Source of the DNA: Bacteroidales bacterium
GTDB taxonomy: Bacteria; Bacteroidota; Bacteroidia; Bacteroidales; JAGOPY01
Direction of reading: 5' to 3'
Length of the DNA stretch: 16,380 nt
Assembly (NCBI GenBank): GCA_030638325.1
Contig: DAOWEV010000230.1
Coordinates: 1 to 16,380 of the forward strand
Shown piece by piece: positions 1 to 7,413 of this stretch. The notes under the pieces are model-generated. The model had not been told where the DNA came from and did not search any database. It saw only the letters and a list, made by a program, of their open reading frames with translations. A program made the position numbers and the translations under genes. Every line of letters starts with the position of its first letter. Position 1 is the first letter of the stretch.

Positions 1-2533
1 CGCATTCCTCATTTTCTTCATGTTTTACGAATGAATAACATCCGAAAGCATCCACATTAACACCTGTCTGCGGGTTGGTGAAATCCTCGAACCATACATG
101 GCCGGGACCGCTTGCTTTCGTCCAGTAATCAATACCAGAATAGCAGAATGTATAATGAACTGCATTCAGCCACATGGTATAGGCAGTCACCGGGTTATCG
201 ACACAAGCCCACTGATCCGGGCCGGCATCTGCGATCGGTTGTTCATACCTCGTATAGGAAACAGTATCCACTTTTACGCAAAGCCCGTTTGTTTCTGTGA
301 ACTCGAATTCAAACACGCCATAAGGACATATACAACTTGTTGGATCAATGCAGAAGGTTGCTGTAGGTTGGTCAACAGGTGTCGTTGCATTCCAGGTACA
401 GGGGCCGAGCGCTCTCCACAAGTAGGAAACAACTGTTCCGCTGGGCTGGCAGTATGAATGAACTGTAGCCGCAAGGTCTACACAAAGGGTTTCACAGGCC
501 TGTGTGTCAGTTCCTGCAGACATAGTAGAAGGTGGCTCATAGTTTGTATAAGTCACAGTGGCAGTGCTTGAGCAATCCCCATTGTTTTCTTCAAATTGGA
601 ATACAAACTCACCCCATGGACAAGTCGCTAGGGGATCAATGCAGAATCCGGTAGTAGCAGCAGTAGGATTGTTAATTGTCACGCCAACCGGGCCACTGAG
701 CAGTGTCCATAGGTAAGAGACATCGAGGCCTGTAGTCTGGCAGTAGGAATAAGGCATGGCTGCTAAGGTATTGCATGACTGATCGCAGGCTGAGAAATCT
801 GTTCCTGCATTGGCAACAGGTTGTTCATACACAGTGACCACGACGGTATCTTTGTCTGAACACATAAGGCTGCCTGTATTTTCTTCATGCCATACAAACT
901 TGTATACCCCGTAAGGACAGGCTCCGGTCATGGTTACCACGGCATTAGGATCATTTGTATTCATTGTCACACCACCAGGCGACATATACATAGTCCAGTA
1001 TGCCGTATTCGTATAGTTCACTCCATATACACCGCAATAAGAATAAGGTGTTGCATTAAGAGTAAAGGCAGAACCATTACATTGTGAGAAATCAGCACCC
1101 GCAGTGGCAGTTGGTTGTTCCAGGAATTTCAGGTTTGCGGTATCCGAATCTGTGCAGAGTCCGTTTTCCACATGGAAAACCAATTCAAATATGCCAAACG
1201 GGCAGGTATTAGCTGTATAATCCTGACAGACATTAACCGTTGAGTCATTCATACCCGGAGTAAATGCAAGACCTGTCGTGCCACCTTCAGGATTCGTGTA
1301 AGTCCAGTGGTAGTTGAAACCCGGGTCACGGAAACTATAGGGTACTCCTGTGTGTCCATACAGGGTAAAACATGCTGGCGTATTATAAACGGCACATGTT
1401 TCTATATCCCCTCCGGCATCAGCAACCGGCTGGTAATCCCTGATCAGGATAATGGTGTCTCCCATGTTCCTGTCACAATTGATATTCGGATCCCATGGGA
1501 TAGCATATACCGTATACATGGCAGTATCAAACGGATTGGTTTTCACATTCTGGAAGCAGATCACACTCCCGGTTCCATCCACTGTATCAATTGGTGTGAA
1601 ATTCCTTCTGAGAACGTATTTATAGCCAAGTATAATGGGTTGTAAGGTTACGCAATGTATGAACACTTCATATTGTGACATCAGGCATATGTCGATACCA
1701 TTATCGCTGGCACAATAGTGGATTGTATCCAGGTCGAAGTTGTTCCCGCCATTGGTAAAATGCTGTTGATCCGCATAAGGCGTAACAAAGACATCATAGT
1801 CAATAGTCCTGAACACACATTCATCCTCTGTCTTGATGTCGCAAAATACCTCACCTATCTGTGTGAGGCTCCACCAAACATTGATTTGCCTGGTTCCCTG
1901 CCCTGTAGTAGATAGGGCAACCGGAACACAATCCTTATCCTTGCCCCAGGTTGTCCAGGTGTATTGCTTGACCAACACTGTGTCTTCATCGCCACTGCCC
2001 GGGGTTGCATCCGGGTCGTGGATCAGGGTATCAGGTATAGGCGGAATGGCTAATACATTTCCCAATTTGAGAACCCATGTAGTTCCATTACCGATATGGT
2101 ATATCTGGTTGGTGTTATAACCACATATGTTAAACACTCCGGATATCGGTACCGTATTTGCAGGAAATACAGGATGAAATGCCAGAACCATCGAACCTGT
2201 AATAAAACCTATAGGAACCAGAAATTGATCCCATTCATAAACCGTGTAGGTTCCGACATCGTAAAATGTACCGAGGTTTTCAAAGGGGCTAGCAGCCTGC
2301 ACTTGTATTCCGTATGGGCTGCCATTTCTGTAAACCTGGTAATAGTTTAAAGTAGCAGCATTTTGAACCCAAATATCCATCCCGCTCCCGGGACAAATAA
2401 ACTGGTTCCCAGTCGGGAACATGGTTGGCGCTTGAGCATTTGTAACAAAAGCCATACCCACGAAAGCTATGAGCAGAAGCCATAGCTTAAGCGGTAAGAA
2501 GATTTTCTTACGAAATTCGTAATTTGTTTCCAT
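1..2533 (-). CDS. Large secreted cysteine-rich protein with PKD/Ig-like repeats (5' part, C-terminus off window)
   Basis: The minus-strand frame from ATG 2533-2531 is open without a stop to the left edge, giving 844 residues of an incomplete protein. Residues 1-33 are a classical signal peptide: basic FRKK, a hydrophobic core LWLLLIAFVGMAFV, and the cleavage site TNA^Q usual in Bacteroidota. Residues about 34-366 are non-repetitive, rich in aromatic residues, Thr and Gly, and look like beta-sandwich material. From residue 368 on there are five imperfect PKD/Ig-like repeats, the last cut by the window edge. No catalytic motif is visible. Such proteins are usually type IX cargo or adhesin-like surface proteins, and the sorting domain would sit at the unseen C-terminus; export by type IX is therefore inference. 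It is divergent from nhaD and has its own candidate promoter and a leader of about 150 bases. Function unknown. Confidence 0.88.
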   Translation of the reverse strand, partial: METNYEFRKKIFLPLKLWLLLIAFVGMAFVTNAQAPTMFPTGNQFICPGSGMDIWVQNAATLNYYQVYRNGSPYGIQVQAASPFENLGTFYDVGTYTVYEWDQFLVPIGFITGSMVLAFHPVFPANTVPISGVFNICGYNTNQIYHIGNGTTWVLKLGNVLAIPPIPDTLIHDPDATPGSGDEDTVLVKQYTWTTWGKDKDCVPVALSTTGQGTRQINVWWSLTQIGEVFCDIKTEDECVFRTIDYDVFVTPYADQQHFTNGGNNFDLDTIHYCASDNGIDICLMSQYEVFIHCVTLQPIILGYKYVLRRNFTPIDTVDGTGSVICFQNVKTNPFDTAMYTVYAIPWDPNINCDRNMGDTIILIRDYQPVADAGGDIETCAVYNTPACFTLYGHTGVPYSFRDPGFNYHWTYTNPEGGTTGLAFTPGMNDSTVNVCQDYTANTCPFGIFELVFHVENGLCTDSDTANLKFLEQPTATAGADFSQCNGSAFTLNATPYSYCGVYGVNYTNTAYWTMYMSPGGVTMNTNDPNAVVTMTGACPYGVYKFVWHEENTGSLMCSDKDTVVVTVYEQPVANAGTDFSACDQSCNTLAAMPYSYCQTTGLDVSYLWTLLSGPVGVTINNPTAATTGFCIDPLATCPWGEFVFQFEENNGDCSSTATVTYTNYEPPSTMSAGTDTQACETLCVDLAATVHSYCQPSGTVVSYLWRALGPCTWNATTPVDQPTATFCIDPTSCICPYGVFEFEFTETNGLCVKVDTVSYTRYEQPIADAGPDQWACVDNPVTAYTMWLNAVHYTFCYSGIDYWTKASGPGHVWFEDFTNPQTGVNVDAFGCYSFVKHEENEEC
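2..1432 (-). repeat. Five tandem protein repeats of about 98 residues, PKD/Ig-like with conserved cysteines
   Basis: Repeats begin near residues 368, 472, 570, 666 and 764 of the secreted protein, a spacing of 104, 98, 96 and 98. Each starts with a motif like EQPxAxAGxDxxxC. Most continue with a PYSYC-like motif, a YxW core tryptophan, an SGPxGV turn, CPYGxxxFxFxExNGxC and DTVxVTxY, which leads into the next repeat. The AGxD start and Y/W core resemble PKD domains; the four recurring cysteines per repeat would suit two disulfides in an exported protein. The repeats have diverged at the DNA level. The first (368-471) lacks the SYC cysteine and is the most divergent. Confidence 0.85.
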
Positions 2534-2694
2534 AATAATTAATTTTAATTAATAATTAAATGTTAATTTTTAAACATTATTCTCATATATTGATTTGATA
2601 AGTTCCTGACAAATAATTAATTGGCGTAAGTGTTTTAGCTTTATGTGTGATTAATCAGCTTATTAGACGTAACCATATTAATCAATTCAACTTA

Positions 2695-2725
2695 CAAACA
2701 TAAAACAAATAAATCAAAAAAGCAA
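2695..2725 (-). promoter_or_regulatory. Candidate Bacteroidota promoter of the secreted repeat protein
   Basis: On the minus strand TTG (2725-2723) is followed after 20 bases by TATGTTTG (2702-2695), which matches the Bacteroidota -33/-7 consensus TTG-N19-TAnnTTTG apart from one extra spacer base. Transcription would start near 2688 and leave a very AT-rich leader of about 150 bases before ATG 2533. A T15 tract lies 11 bases upstream of the -33 element. Confidence 0.5.
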
Positions 2726-2736
2726 ATAATTTATAC

Positions 2737-2751
2737 TTTTTTTTTTTTTTT
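2737..2751. repeat. 15-base poly-T homopolymer
   Basis: There are fifteen consecutive T on the plus strand (poly-A on the minus strand), 11 bases upstream of the candidate -33 box of the secreted-protein gene. It could act as an upstream A-tract element or be length-variable by slippage. It is the longest homopolymer I noticed in the window. Confidence 0.9.
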
Positions 2752-2923
2752 ACCGTACGGCGATTTCCGCTGAAAATTCGTCAAGTATCCGTTAGGTATT
2801 ATTTGTTTTTAATATCTGTTTCTAAATTTGTTTCAAAAATAGGAATATTTATTTAAAGAAAGCAAGTTTTTTTGTTAATTCTTTGTTAATAGAGGAAATA
2901 TTTTGCTTGCTGCAGGTTTTAAG

Positions 2924-2951
2924 TCGTGAATCGTGAGTCGTGAGTGGTGAA
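2924..2951. repeat. Heptamer array TCGTGAR x4
   Basis: Four contiguous 7-base units are seen: TCGTGAA, TCGTGAG, TCGTGAG, TGGTGAA. The array is non-coding, about 165 bases upstream of nhaD, and is one of at least seven arrays in the window with different sequence but the same unit length. Confidence 0.85.
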
Positions 2952-2972
2952 TAGTATAAGGAAAACGAACCC

Positions 2973-2993
2973 CGTATCGCGTAACGAGTAACA
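2973..2993. repeat. Degenerate heptamer array CGTAWCG x2-3
   Basis: The contiguous units are CGTATCG, CGTAACG and AGTAACA; the third is a weak copy. It lies 21 bases beyond the TCGTGAR array. Alone it would be unconvincing; it is listed because it shares the 7-base period of the others. Confidence 0.5.
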
Positions 2994-3074
2994 ATTAAAT
3001 CCTGTTTTGAATTATAGTATGCATATATATAAAGGTATGGGTAAACAATTTAAGCAATAAAAGAAAATGTTTTT

Positions 3075-3082
3075 TAGTTTTG
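3075..3082 (+). promoter_or_regulatory. Candidate -7 element of nhaD
   Basis: TAGTTTTG matches the Bacteroidota -7 consensus TAnnTTTG exactly. No TTG is found at the usual distance upstream. A start about 7 bases further would give a leader of roughly 27 bases before ATG 3116. Confidence 0.4.
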
Positions 3083-3115
3083 CAGCCAATTTGGAAACCC
3101 AGAATTTATTAGCTT

Positions 3116-4867
3116 ATGTTTATTGCAATGATCATCGTTTTTGTCCTGGGATATACACTGATAGCCCTGGAGCACCCCATCCGTATCAACAAAACCGCCA
3201 CGGCCCTGAAACTGGGTGTGATCATGTGGGTTATGCTGATCCTGGGGGGCATTGATGTTCTTGTGGATACTTCAGACTTAAAACATTATATGGAAGAAGT
3301 GGTTGGGGGATCGTTTACGGGGTGGGTAGTGCATCATGAACTACTGCATCACCTCGGAGAGATATCAGAGATCCTGTTTTTTCTGCTGGGAGCCATGACC
3401 ATTGTGGAGCTGGTAGATTCTTTTGAAGGGTTCCGGATCATAACGGACAAGATATCCACAACCAAAAGATCAAAATTGTTATGGATCCTCAGTATATTGA
3501 CGTTTTTCATGTCGGCCGCACTGGATAACCTCACAACTTCTATCGTAATGGTGGCGTTGTTGAGAAAGCTTATTGCCGACCGCAAGGACCGCTGGTTCTT
3601 TGCCGGTATGGTCATTCTCGCAGCCAATGCCGGTGGCGCCTGGTCGCCAATCGGGGATGTTACCACTATCATGCTTTGGATTGCAGGTAAAGTAACCACC
3701 GTTAATATCATCATAATGACCATTATCCCCAGCCTGGTTGCTATGATAGTACCACTTGCCATTCTTTCCTTTACCATGAAAGGAAATGTAGCAAGACCTG
3801 AACGGCCGGAGGAGGAAAATAAGCATCAGATCCCCACCTGGGAAAGCCGCCTGCTCTTTTTTATGGGTGTCGGCGGCTTGTTGTTTGTACCTGTATTCAA
3901 GAACCTGACACACCTGCCTCCATGCCTCGGTATGCTCTTCAGTCTCGGGGTATTATGGACCACCACTGAGATTCTGCAAGCAAGGCGGCATGCTGACATC
4001 CGGTACAGTGCAAAACACCTCACAATTGTGGGCGTTTTGCGAAAAGTGGATGTTCCGAGTGTACTGTTCTTCCTCGGTATCCTGCTCGCTGTGGCAGCCC
4101 TGAGTACTTCCGGGCACCTGGACCTGATGGCAGTAGTACTGGGAGAAAACATAGGGAATCTTTATATCATTAATATAATCATAGGGGTATTATCAGCTAT
4201 TGTTGATAATGTGCCTCTGGTGGCAGGCGCCATGGGTATGTATAATTTCCCGACCGACCACTATTTCTGGATGTTCCTGGCTTATTGCGCAGGAACGGGT
4301 GGCAGCATCCTGATCATCGGTTCTGCTGCAGGGGTTGCCGTCATGGGTATGGAAAAAATTGATTTTATATGGTACCTCAGGAAGATCAGCCTGCTGGCAT
4401 TGATCGGATACCTCGCCGGAGCCGGCACATATATTCTGCAAAATGAGAGCCGGATCTTACATAAAAAAGAAGTTCCATCTGCATATGTGGTTGATATTAA
4501 CGATGATGATGCTGTAATGCATTATCTTATCTATAATGAGTTCGTTAAATCAACCGGCGAACATGCAGAGGAAGGATTACATCATGACGGAGGCCATTTG
4601 CATTTTATCCGCTTTGTGGATGAGAAGTCGGACGAGATCTACCTCGGATATGAAATTAAGATGATTGAAGACGGAAATGAAGCATGGGAAGGAATGTTAT
4701 ATAAAAGCCCGTTTAAATTCCGGAAAATATCAGATAACGACCTGAAAATTACCATGCGCGATGCCGTTTTTCACCTGAACCCGGACGGGCAATTATTTGA
4801 AGAGGTCATGATACCTGATTCGGATGCTGTCTTGCTCGTTGAATGGAAACTGCTGGTGGAGGAATGA
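3116..4867 (+). CDS. nhaD: NhaD-type Na+/H+ antiporter with a soluble C-terminal extension
   Basis: Inner-membrane antiporter that exports Na+ (or Li+) in exchange for protons. Residues 1-445 hold the whole family core: LGYTLIALEHP at 11-21, the HHELLHHLGEISEILFFLLGAMTIVELVD segment (73-101), SAALDNLTTS (133-142), NAGGAWSPIGDVTTIMLW (171-188) and SAIVDNVPLVAGAMGMY (360-376), with many hydrophobic helices between. The two DN pairs inside membrane segments are the likely ion-binding sites. ATG 3116 is chosen because an in-frame TAG (3110-3112) lies just before it and the N-terminus matches the family; ATG 3128 is possible. At 583 residues it is about 100 or more longer than I expect of NhaD: residues 446-583 are a hydrophilic domain with a His/acidic stretch (GEHAEEGLHHDGGHLHF, 481-497) that I do not recognise. 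It stands alone, convergent with anmK. Confidence 0.92.
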   Translation: MFIAMIIVFVLGYTLIALEHPIRINKTATALKLGVIMWVMLILGGIDVLVDTSDLKHYMEEVVGGSFTGWVVHHELLHHLGEISEILFFLLGAMTIVELVDSFEGFRIITDKISTTKRSKLLWILSILTFFMSAALDNLTTSIVMVALLRKLIADRKDRWFFAGMVILAANAGGAWSPIGDVTTIMLWIAGKVTTVNIIIMTIIPSLVAMIVPLAILSFTMKGNVARPERPEEENKHQIPTWESRLLFFMGVGGLLFVPVFKNLTHLPPCLGMLFSLGVLWTTTEILQARRHADIRYSAKHLTIVGVLRKVDVPSVLFFLGILLAVAALSTSGHLDLMAVVLGENIGNLYIINIIIGVLSAIVDNVPLVAGAMGMYNFPTDHYFWMFLAYCAGTGGSILIIGSAAGVAVMGMEKIDFIWYLRKISLLALIGYLAGAGTYILQNESRILHKKEVPSAYVVDINDDDAVMHYLIYNEFVKSTGEHAEEGLHHDGGHLHFIRFVDEKSDEIYLGYEIKMIEDGNEAWEGMLYKSPFKFRKISDNDLKITMRDAVFHLNPDGQLFEEVMIPDSDAVLLVEWKLLVEE

Positions 4868-4883
4868 GAGTTGAGAGTTGAGA
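4865..4883. repeat. Heptamer array TGAGAGT x2.7 starting on the nhaD stop codon
   Basis: Units TGAGAGT, TGAGAGT and a partial TGAGA are contiguous. The first TGA is the stop codon of nhaD, so the array begins exactly where coding constraint ends. Confidence 0.75.
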
Positions 4884-4896
4884 TTTTTTCACTCTA

Positions 4897-4931
4897 TCGT
4901 TAGCCTCAAATCGTTAATCGTTAATCAATTT
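4897..4931. repeat. Heptamer array TCGTTAA in the nhaD-anmK convergent gap
   Basis: In 7-base register the units are TCGTTAG, CCTCAAA, TCGTTAA, TCGTTAA and TCAATTT. Two units are exact, one differs by a base, and a decayed unit between them keeps the spacing at a multiple of seven. It lies about 20 bases past the 3' end of anmK. Confidence 0.7.
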
Positions 4932-4951
4932 GTTTGCAGCCTTGTGCTGCG

Positions 4952-6025
4952 CTAATGAATTATTGCCCCTGAGGAGGAATCCCTGGAAGCGCCGGTGACG
5001 GAGCCATAAACGTTAATCTTGTTCAGCCATCTCAGCAAGCCGAGGAAAGCGAAAATAAGGGCCTCTTTATAATCTACGATTGTTTCTTCCGGAATGATAA
5101 TTTCCCGTGATGATCCGGCCTTGATGAGATCTGTCAGAAAAGTGTTTTTGGCGCCTCCTCCGGTGACCAGGACTTTTCCAGTTTGCGTATTTTCTTCAAT
5201 GGCACGGACGATGTTGCCGGCCACATGCCCGGTAATGGTTCTGAGTTTGTCCTGTATGCTCAGATCGTATTTTTCAAGTATGGGTATAAAGTAAGTATCC
5301 ACCCATTCCCTGCCTAATGATTTAGGGAAAGCCCGGGCGTAGTAATCCAGCCCATCCAGTTCGTTCAACAGGCCTGCTGATATCCTTCCGGCGGCTGCCA
5401 GAAGCCCGTCTTCATCAAAAGCAAAGCCGGCTTGCTGTGCCAGTGTGTTCAATACGATGTTGGCGGGACATACATCATATGCTTTTCTGTTTCCGTGTTC
5501 GTCATCAAATGAGATATTGGCAAAGCCTCCTATGTTAAGGCAGCACACATATTCCCCGAACAGCATCTGGTCGCCTGCCGGCACCAGGGGCGCTCCCTGC
5601 CCACCGAGCGCCACATCCAGTGACCGGAAATCATATATGACCGGGATCCCGGTCATGGCCATAATGGCAGCACCATCACCTACCTGAACGGTCAGGGATC
5701 TTTCAGGCTGATGGAAAACAGTGTGCCCATGAGAAGCTACCAGGTCTGCCTTAAACCCATGCCTTCTGATAAAGTCCCGTGCCAATGCCCCGAGGTATGA
5801 GCCATATTCAGTGTGGGTCCGGCTGAATTCCAGCGCATTATCATCCTGGAGCCGGATAAGCCTCGACTTCCACCAGCCAGGGTATGGAATGGTTTCCGCT
5901 GCTGTTATTTCAAAGGTCCACTTCTCACGGTCGTACTGAAAAATACAAGCCGCAAGGTCAACTCCATCCAGCGAAGTGCCTGACATGATACCGATGATGT
6001 GATACGCGGTACGTGGAATCAACAA
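4952..6025 (-). CDS. anmK: Anhydro-N-acetylmuramic acid kinase
   Basis: Cytoplasmic kinase of peptidoglycan recycling that opens and phosphorylates 1,6-anhydro-MurNAc to MurNAc-6-phosphate using ATP. The 357 residues are family length. Visible motifs are the phosphate-binding MSGTSLDGVD (14-23), SHGHTVFHQP (98-107), GDGAAI (116-121), DFRSLDVALGGQGAPLVP (132-149) with the probable catalytic Asp137, NIGGFANIS (164-172), VTGGGAKN near residue 290, and the C-terminal SVTGASRD. The start is uncertain: no ATG is available before the conserved MSG, a TAA lies upstream, and the candidates are TTG 6025 (used here), TTG 6022 and ATG 5986. The ATG would cut away the first beta strand, so a TTG is preferred. 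The start lies at the edge of a heptamer array. It follows murF after 60 bases with no terminator, so the two are probably co-transcribed. Confidence 0.93.
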   Translation of the reverse strand: MLIPRTAYHIIGIMSGTSLDGVDLAACIFQYDREKWTFEITAAETIPYPGWWKSRLIRLQDDNALEFSRTHTEYGSYLGALARDFIRRHGFKADLVASHGHTVFHQPERSLTVQVGDGAAIMAMTGIPVIYDFRSLDVALGGQGAPLVPAGDQMLFGEYVCCLNIGGFANISFDDEHGNRKAYDVCPANIVLNTLAQQAGFAFDEDGLLAAAGRISAGLLNELDGLDYYARAFPKSLGREWVDTYFIPILEKYDLSIQDKLRTITGHVAGNIVRAIEENTQTGKVLVTGGGAKNTFLTDLIKAGSSREIIIPEETIVDYKEALIFAFLGLLRWLNKINVYGSVTGASRDSSSGAIIH

Positions 6026-6051
6026 TTTAAAATTTAAAATTCAAAATTTAA
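6024..6051. repeat. Heptamer array AATTTAA x4 overlapping the anmK start
   Basis: The contiguous units are AATTTAA, AATTTAA, AATTCAA and AATTTAA on the plus strand. It fills half of the 60-base murF-anmK gap. Its edge overlaps the proposed TTG start of anmK, exactly where a ribosome binding site would be. Confidence 0.85.
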
Positions 6052-6085
6052 AACTAATTAACTTTAAGTACTGAATAACAGCGCC

Positions 6086-7384
6086 TTATAACGCTTCCAG
6101 CAAATTTTCCAGCTCCATGCCCCGGGAACCTTTAAGCAGAATAGAACGGCCCCGGAAATGTTGGTTCTTCAACCATCGGAGCGCTTCATGCCGGCCGGTA
6201 AAACTGTTTTTGTATGTTGATCCGGCGACAGCCATAAATTCTGGCCCCACCAGAACGATTTCCTGAAAGCCCAGTTTTTTTATCAGGCGGAGTATCCTGT
6301 GGTGTTCATCCCGGCTCTCATCACCCAATTCAAACATATCACCGAGGATCAGCATTTTTTGGGATACATTCATCGAATCGAAGTTCAGGATGGCAGCCTC
6401 CATGCTGGAAGGATTGGCATTGTATGCATCCAGATAGATCGTATTGTATGTTGAGTGTATCAACTGTGACCGGCTATTGGCAGGAACAAAGTTTTCAATG
6501 GCATGCACAATATCGTCAGCCGGGACCCCGAAATGTTGAGCCACGCATATGGCAGCCATAATATTCTCAAAATTATAGACGCCGTATAAGCGGGATCTTA
6601 TCTCAATGATTTTATCCTGAAAAAGCCAGTCAATGCTCAGGAACGGATCATCCGACCGCAATACCCCCCTGCAACCGGCCATTTTATGTTGTCCGTACAA
6701 AACCCTGGTAATATTTTCAGAAAGCCTGAGCAACAGGTCATTATCAGCATTTACAAACAATGTCCCATGGCGGGCATTGATATAGTCATAGAGTTCTTTC
6801 TTGGCTTTGACCACGCCTTCAAAACCACCAAACCCTTCCAGGTGGGCTTTTCCAATGTTGGTTATGATGCCGAATTCAGGGCGGGCGATCTCACAAAGTC
6901 TGGCGATCTCACCGGTATGATTGGCTCCCATCTCCACCACGGCCATCTCCGTTTCAGGAGTGATCTGTAACACCGTCAACGGAACACCTATATGATTGTT
7001 GAGGTTGCCTTCTGTATGGGTAAGTTTGAATTTTCCTGAAAGGACCGCTCCGGCCAGCTCTTTGGTGGTAGTTTTGCCATTTGTCCCGGTGATTGCAATG
7101 ACCTGCACGCCTGTCAACTGTCCCCGGTGAAAGATGGCAAGTTGCTGCAGGGTTTGAAGAACATCATCGACCTGGATAAAGGATTTGCTTTTTTTTAACC
7201 CGGGATCATCTACAACTGCATATACGGCACCTTTGGCAAGTGCTTCTTCAGCGAAAGCATTACCATCGAAATGCTCGCCACGAAGTGCAAAGAAGAGGGA
7301 ATCCTTCCTGATATTCCTGGAATCAGTGCTGATAGCAGGATACCTCAAAAATAATTCATATAGTCGCCGGATATTTTCTTGCAT
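6086..7384 (-). CDS. murF: UDP-N-acetylmuramoyl-tripeptide--D-alanyl-D-alanine ligase
   Basis: Cytoplasmic Mur ligase that joins D-Ala-D-Ala to the UDP-MurNAc-tripeptide with ATP, the last cytoplasmic step of building the pentapeptide. With start ATG 7384 it has 432 residues, normal for MurF. It shows the N-terminal substrate domain (STDSR 19-23, LFFALRG 30-36), the ATP P-loop GTNGKTTTK (100-108), EGNLNNHIGVPLT (125-137), VVEMGANHTGEI (149-160), TNIGKAHLEGFG (175-186), a NFENIMAA segment (271-278) and DAYNANPSSM (319-328) near the ligase C-terminal domain. The frame is open upstream to 7468, but that part reads through an inverted-repeat region, is Cys/His-rich and unlike the family; ATG 7384 opens MQENIRRLYELF, a natural start. 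It lies downstream of gldJ beyond a terminator, so it needs its own promoter. Confidence 0.95.
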   Translation of the reverse strand: MQENIRRLYELFLRYPAISTDSRNIRKDSLFFALRGEHFDGNAFAEEALAKGAVYAVVDDPGLKKSKSFIQVDDVLQTLQQLAIFHRGQLTGVQVIAITGTNGKTTTKELAGAVLSGKFKLTHTEGNLNNHIGVPLTVLQITPETEMAVVEMGANHTGEIARLCEIARPEFGIITNIGKAHLEGFGGFEGVVKAKKELYDYINARHGTLFVNADNDLLLRLSENITRVLYGQHKMAGCRGVLRSDDPFLSIDWLFQDKIIEIRSRLYGVYNFENIMAAICVAQHFGVPADDIVHAIENFVPANSRSQLIHSTYNTIYLDAYNANPSSMEAAILNFDSMNVSQKMLILGDMFELGDESRDEHHRILRLIKKLGFQEIVLVGPEFMAVAGSTYKNSFTGRHEALRWLKNQHFRGRSILLKGSRGMELENLLEAL

Positions 7385-7394
7385 GATCTGTTTA

Positions 7395-7402
7395 CAAAGA
7401 TA
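7395..7402 (-). promoter_or_regulatory. Candidate -7 element of murF
   Basis: TATCTTTG on the minus strand matches TAnnTTTG exactly and ends 10 bases before ATG 7384, which implies an almost leaderless mRNA. No TTG stands at the expected -33 position. The strong terminator upstream makes a promoter in this gap necessary unless read-through supplies murF. Confidence 0.4.
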
Positions 7403-7413
7403 GCAGGAAAAAT

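Larger units (their letters stand above)
2534..3115. other. Gene-free gap between divergent secreted-protein gene and nhaD
   Basis: This 582-base AT-rich stretch has no credible gene: the only plus-strand reading frame (from 3067) runs out of frame into nhaD. It holds the candidate promoter of the secreted-protein gene (2695-2725), a 15-base T tract (2737-2751) followed by the palindrome CCGTACGG (2753-2760), a direct repeat TTTGTTAAT (2871-2879 and 2882-2890), two heptamer arrays (2924-2951 and 2973-2993) and a candidate nhaD -7 element. I see no RNA gene or riboswitch in it. Confidence 0.7.

Noticed and set aside
98..457. Plus-strand frame of 119 codons opposite the secreted repeat protein
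   Set aside because: The minus strand encodes continuous PKD-like repeats here; the plus-strand product has no family features.
2924..2993. Heptamer arrays as a CRISPR array
   Set aside because: Units are 7 bases, contiguous and without spacers; no cas gene is present.
3349..4152. Overlapping antisense reading frames of 108-144 codons inside nhaD
   Set aside because: They are the reverse reading of conserved membrane segments of a well-supported gene and show no family motif.
4936..4950. Hairpin GCAGC-CTTGT-GCTGC just past the anmK stop as a terminator
   Set aside because: The stem is only five base pairs and there is no U-tract on either strand.
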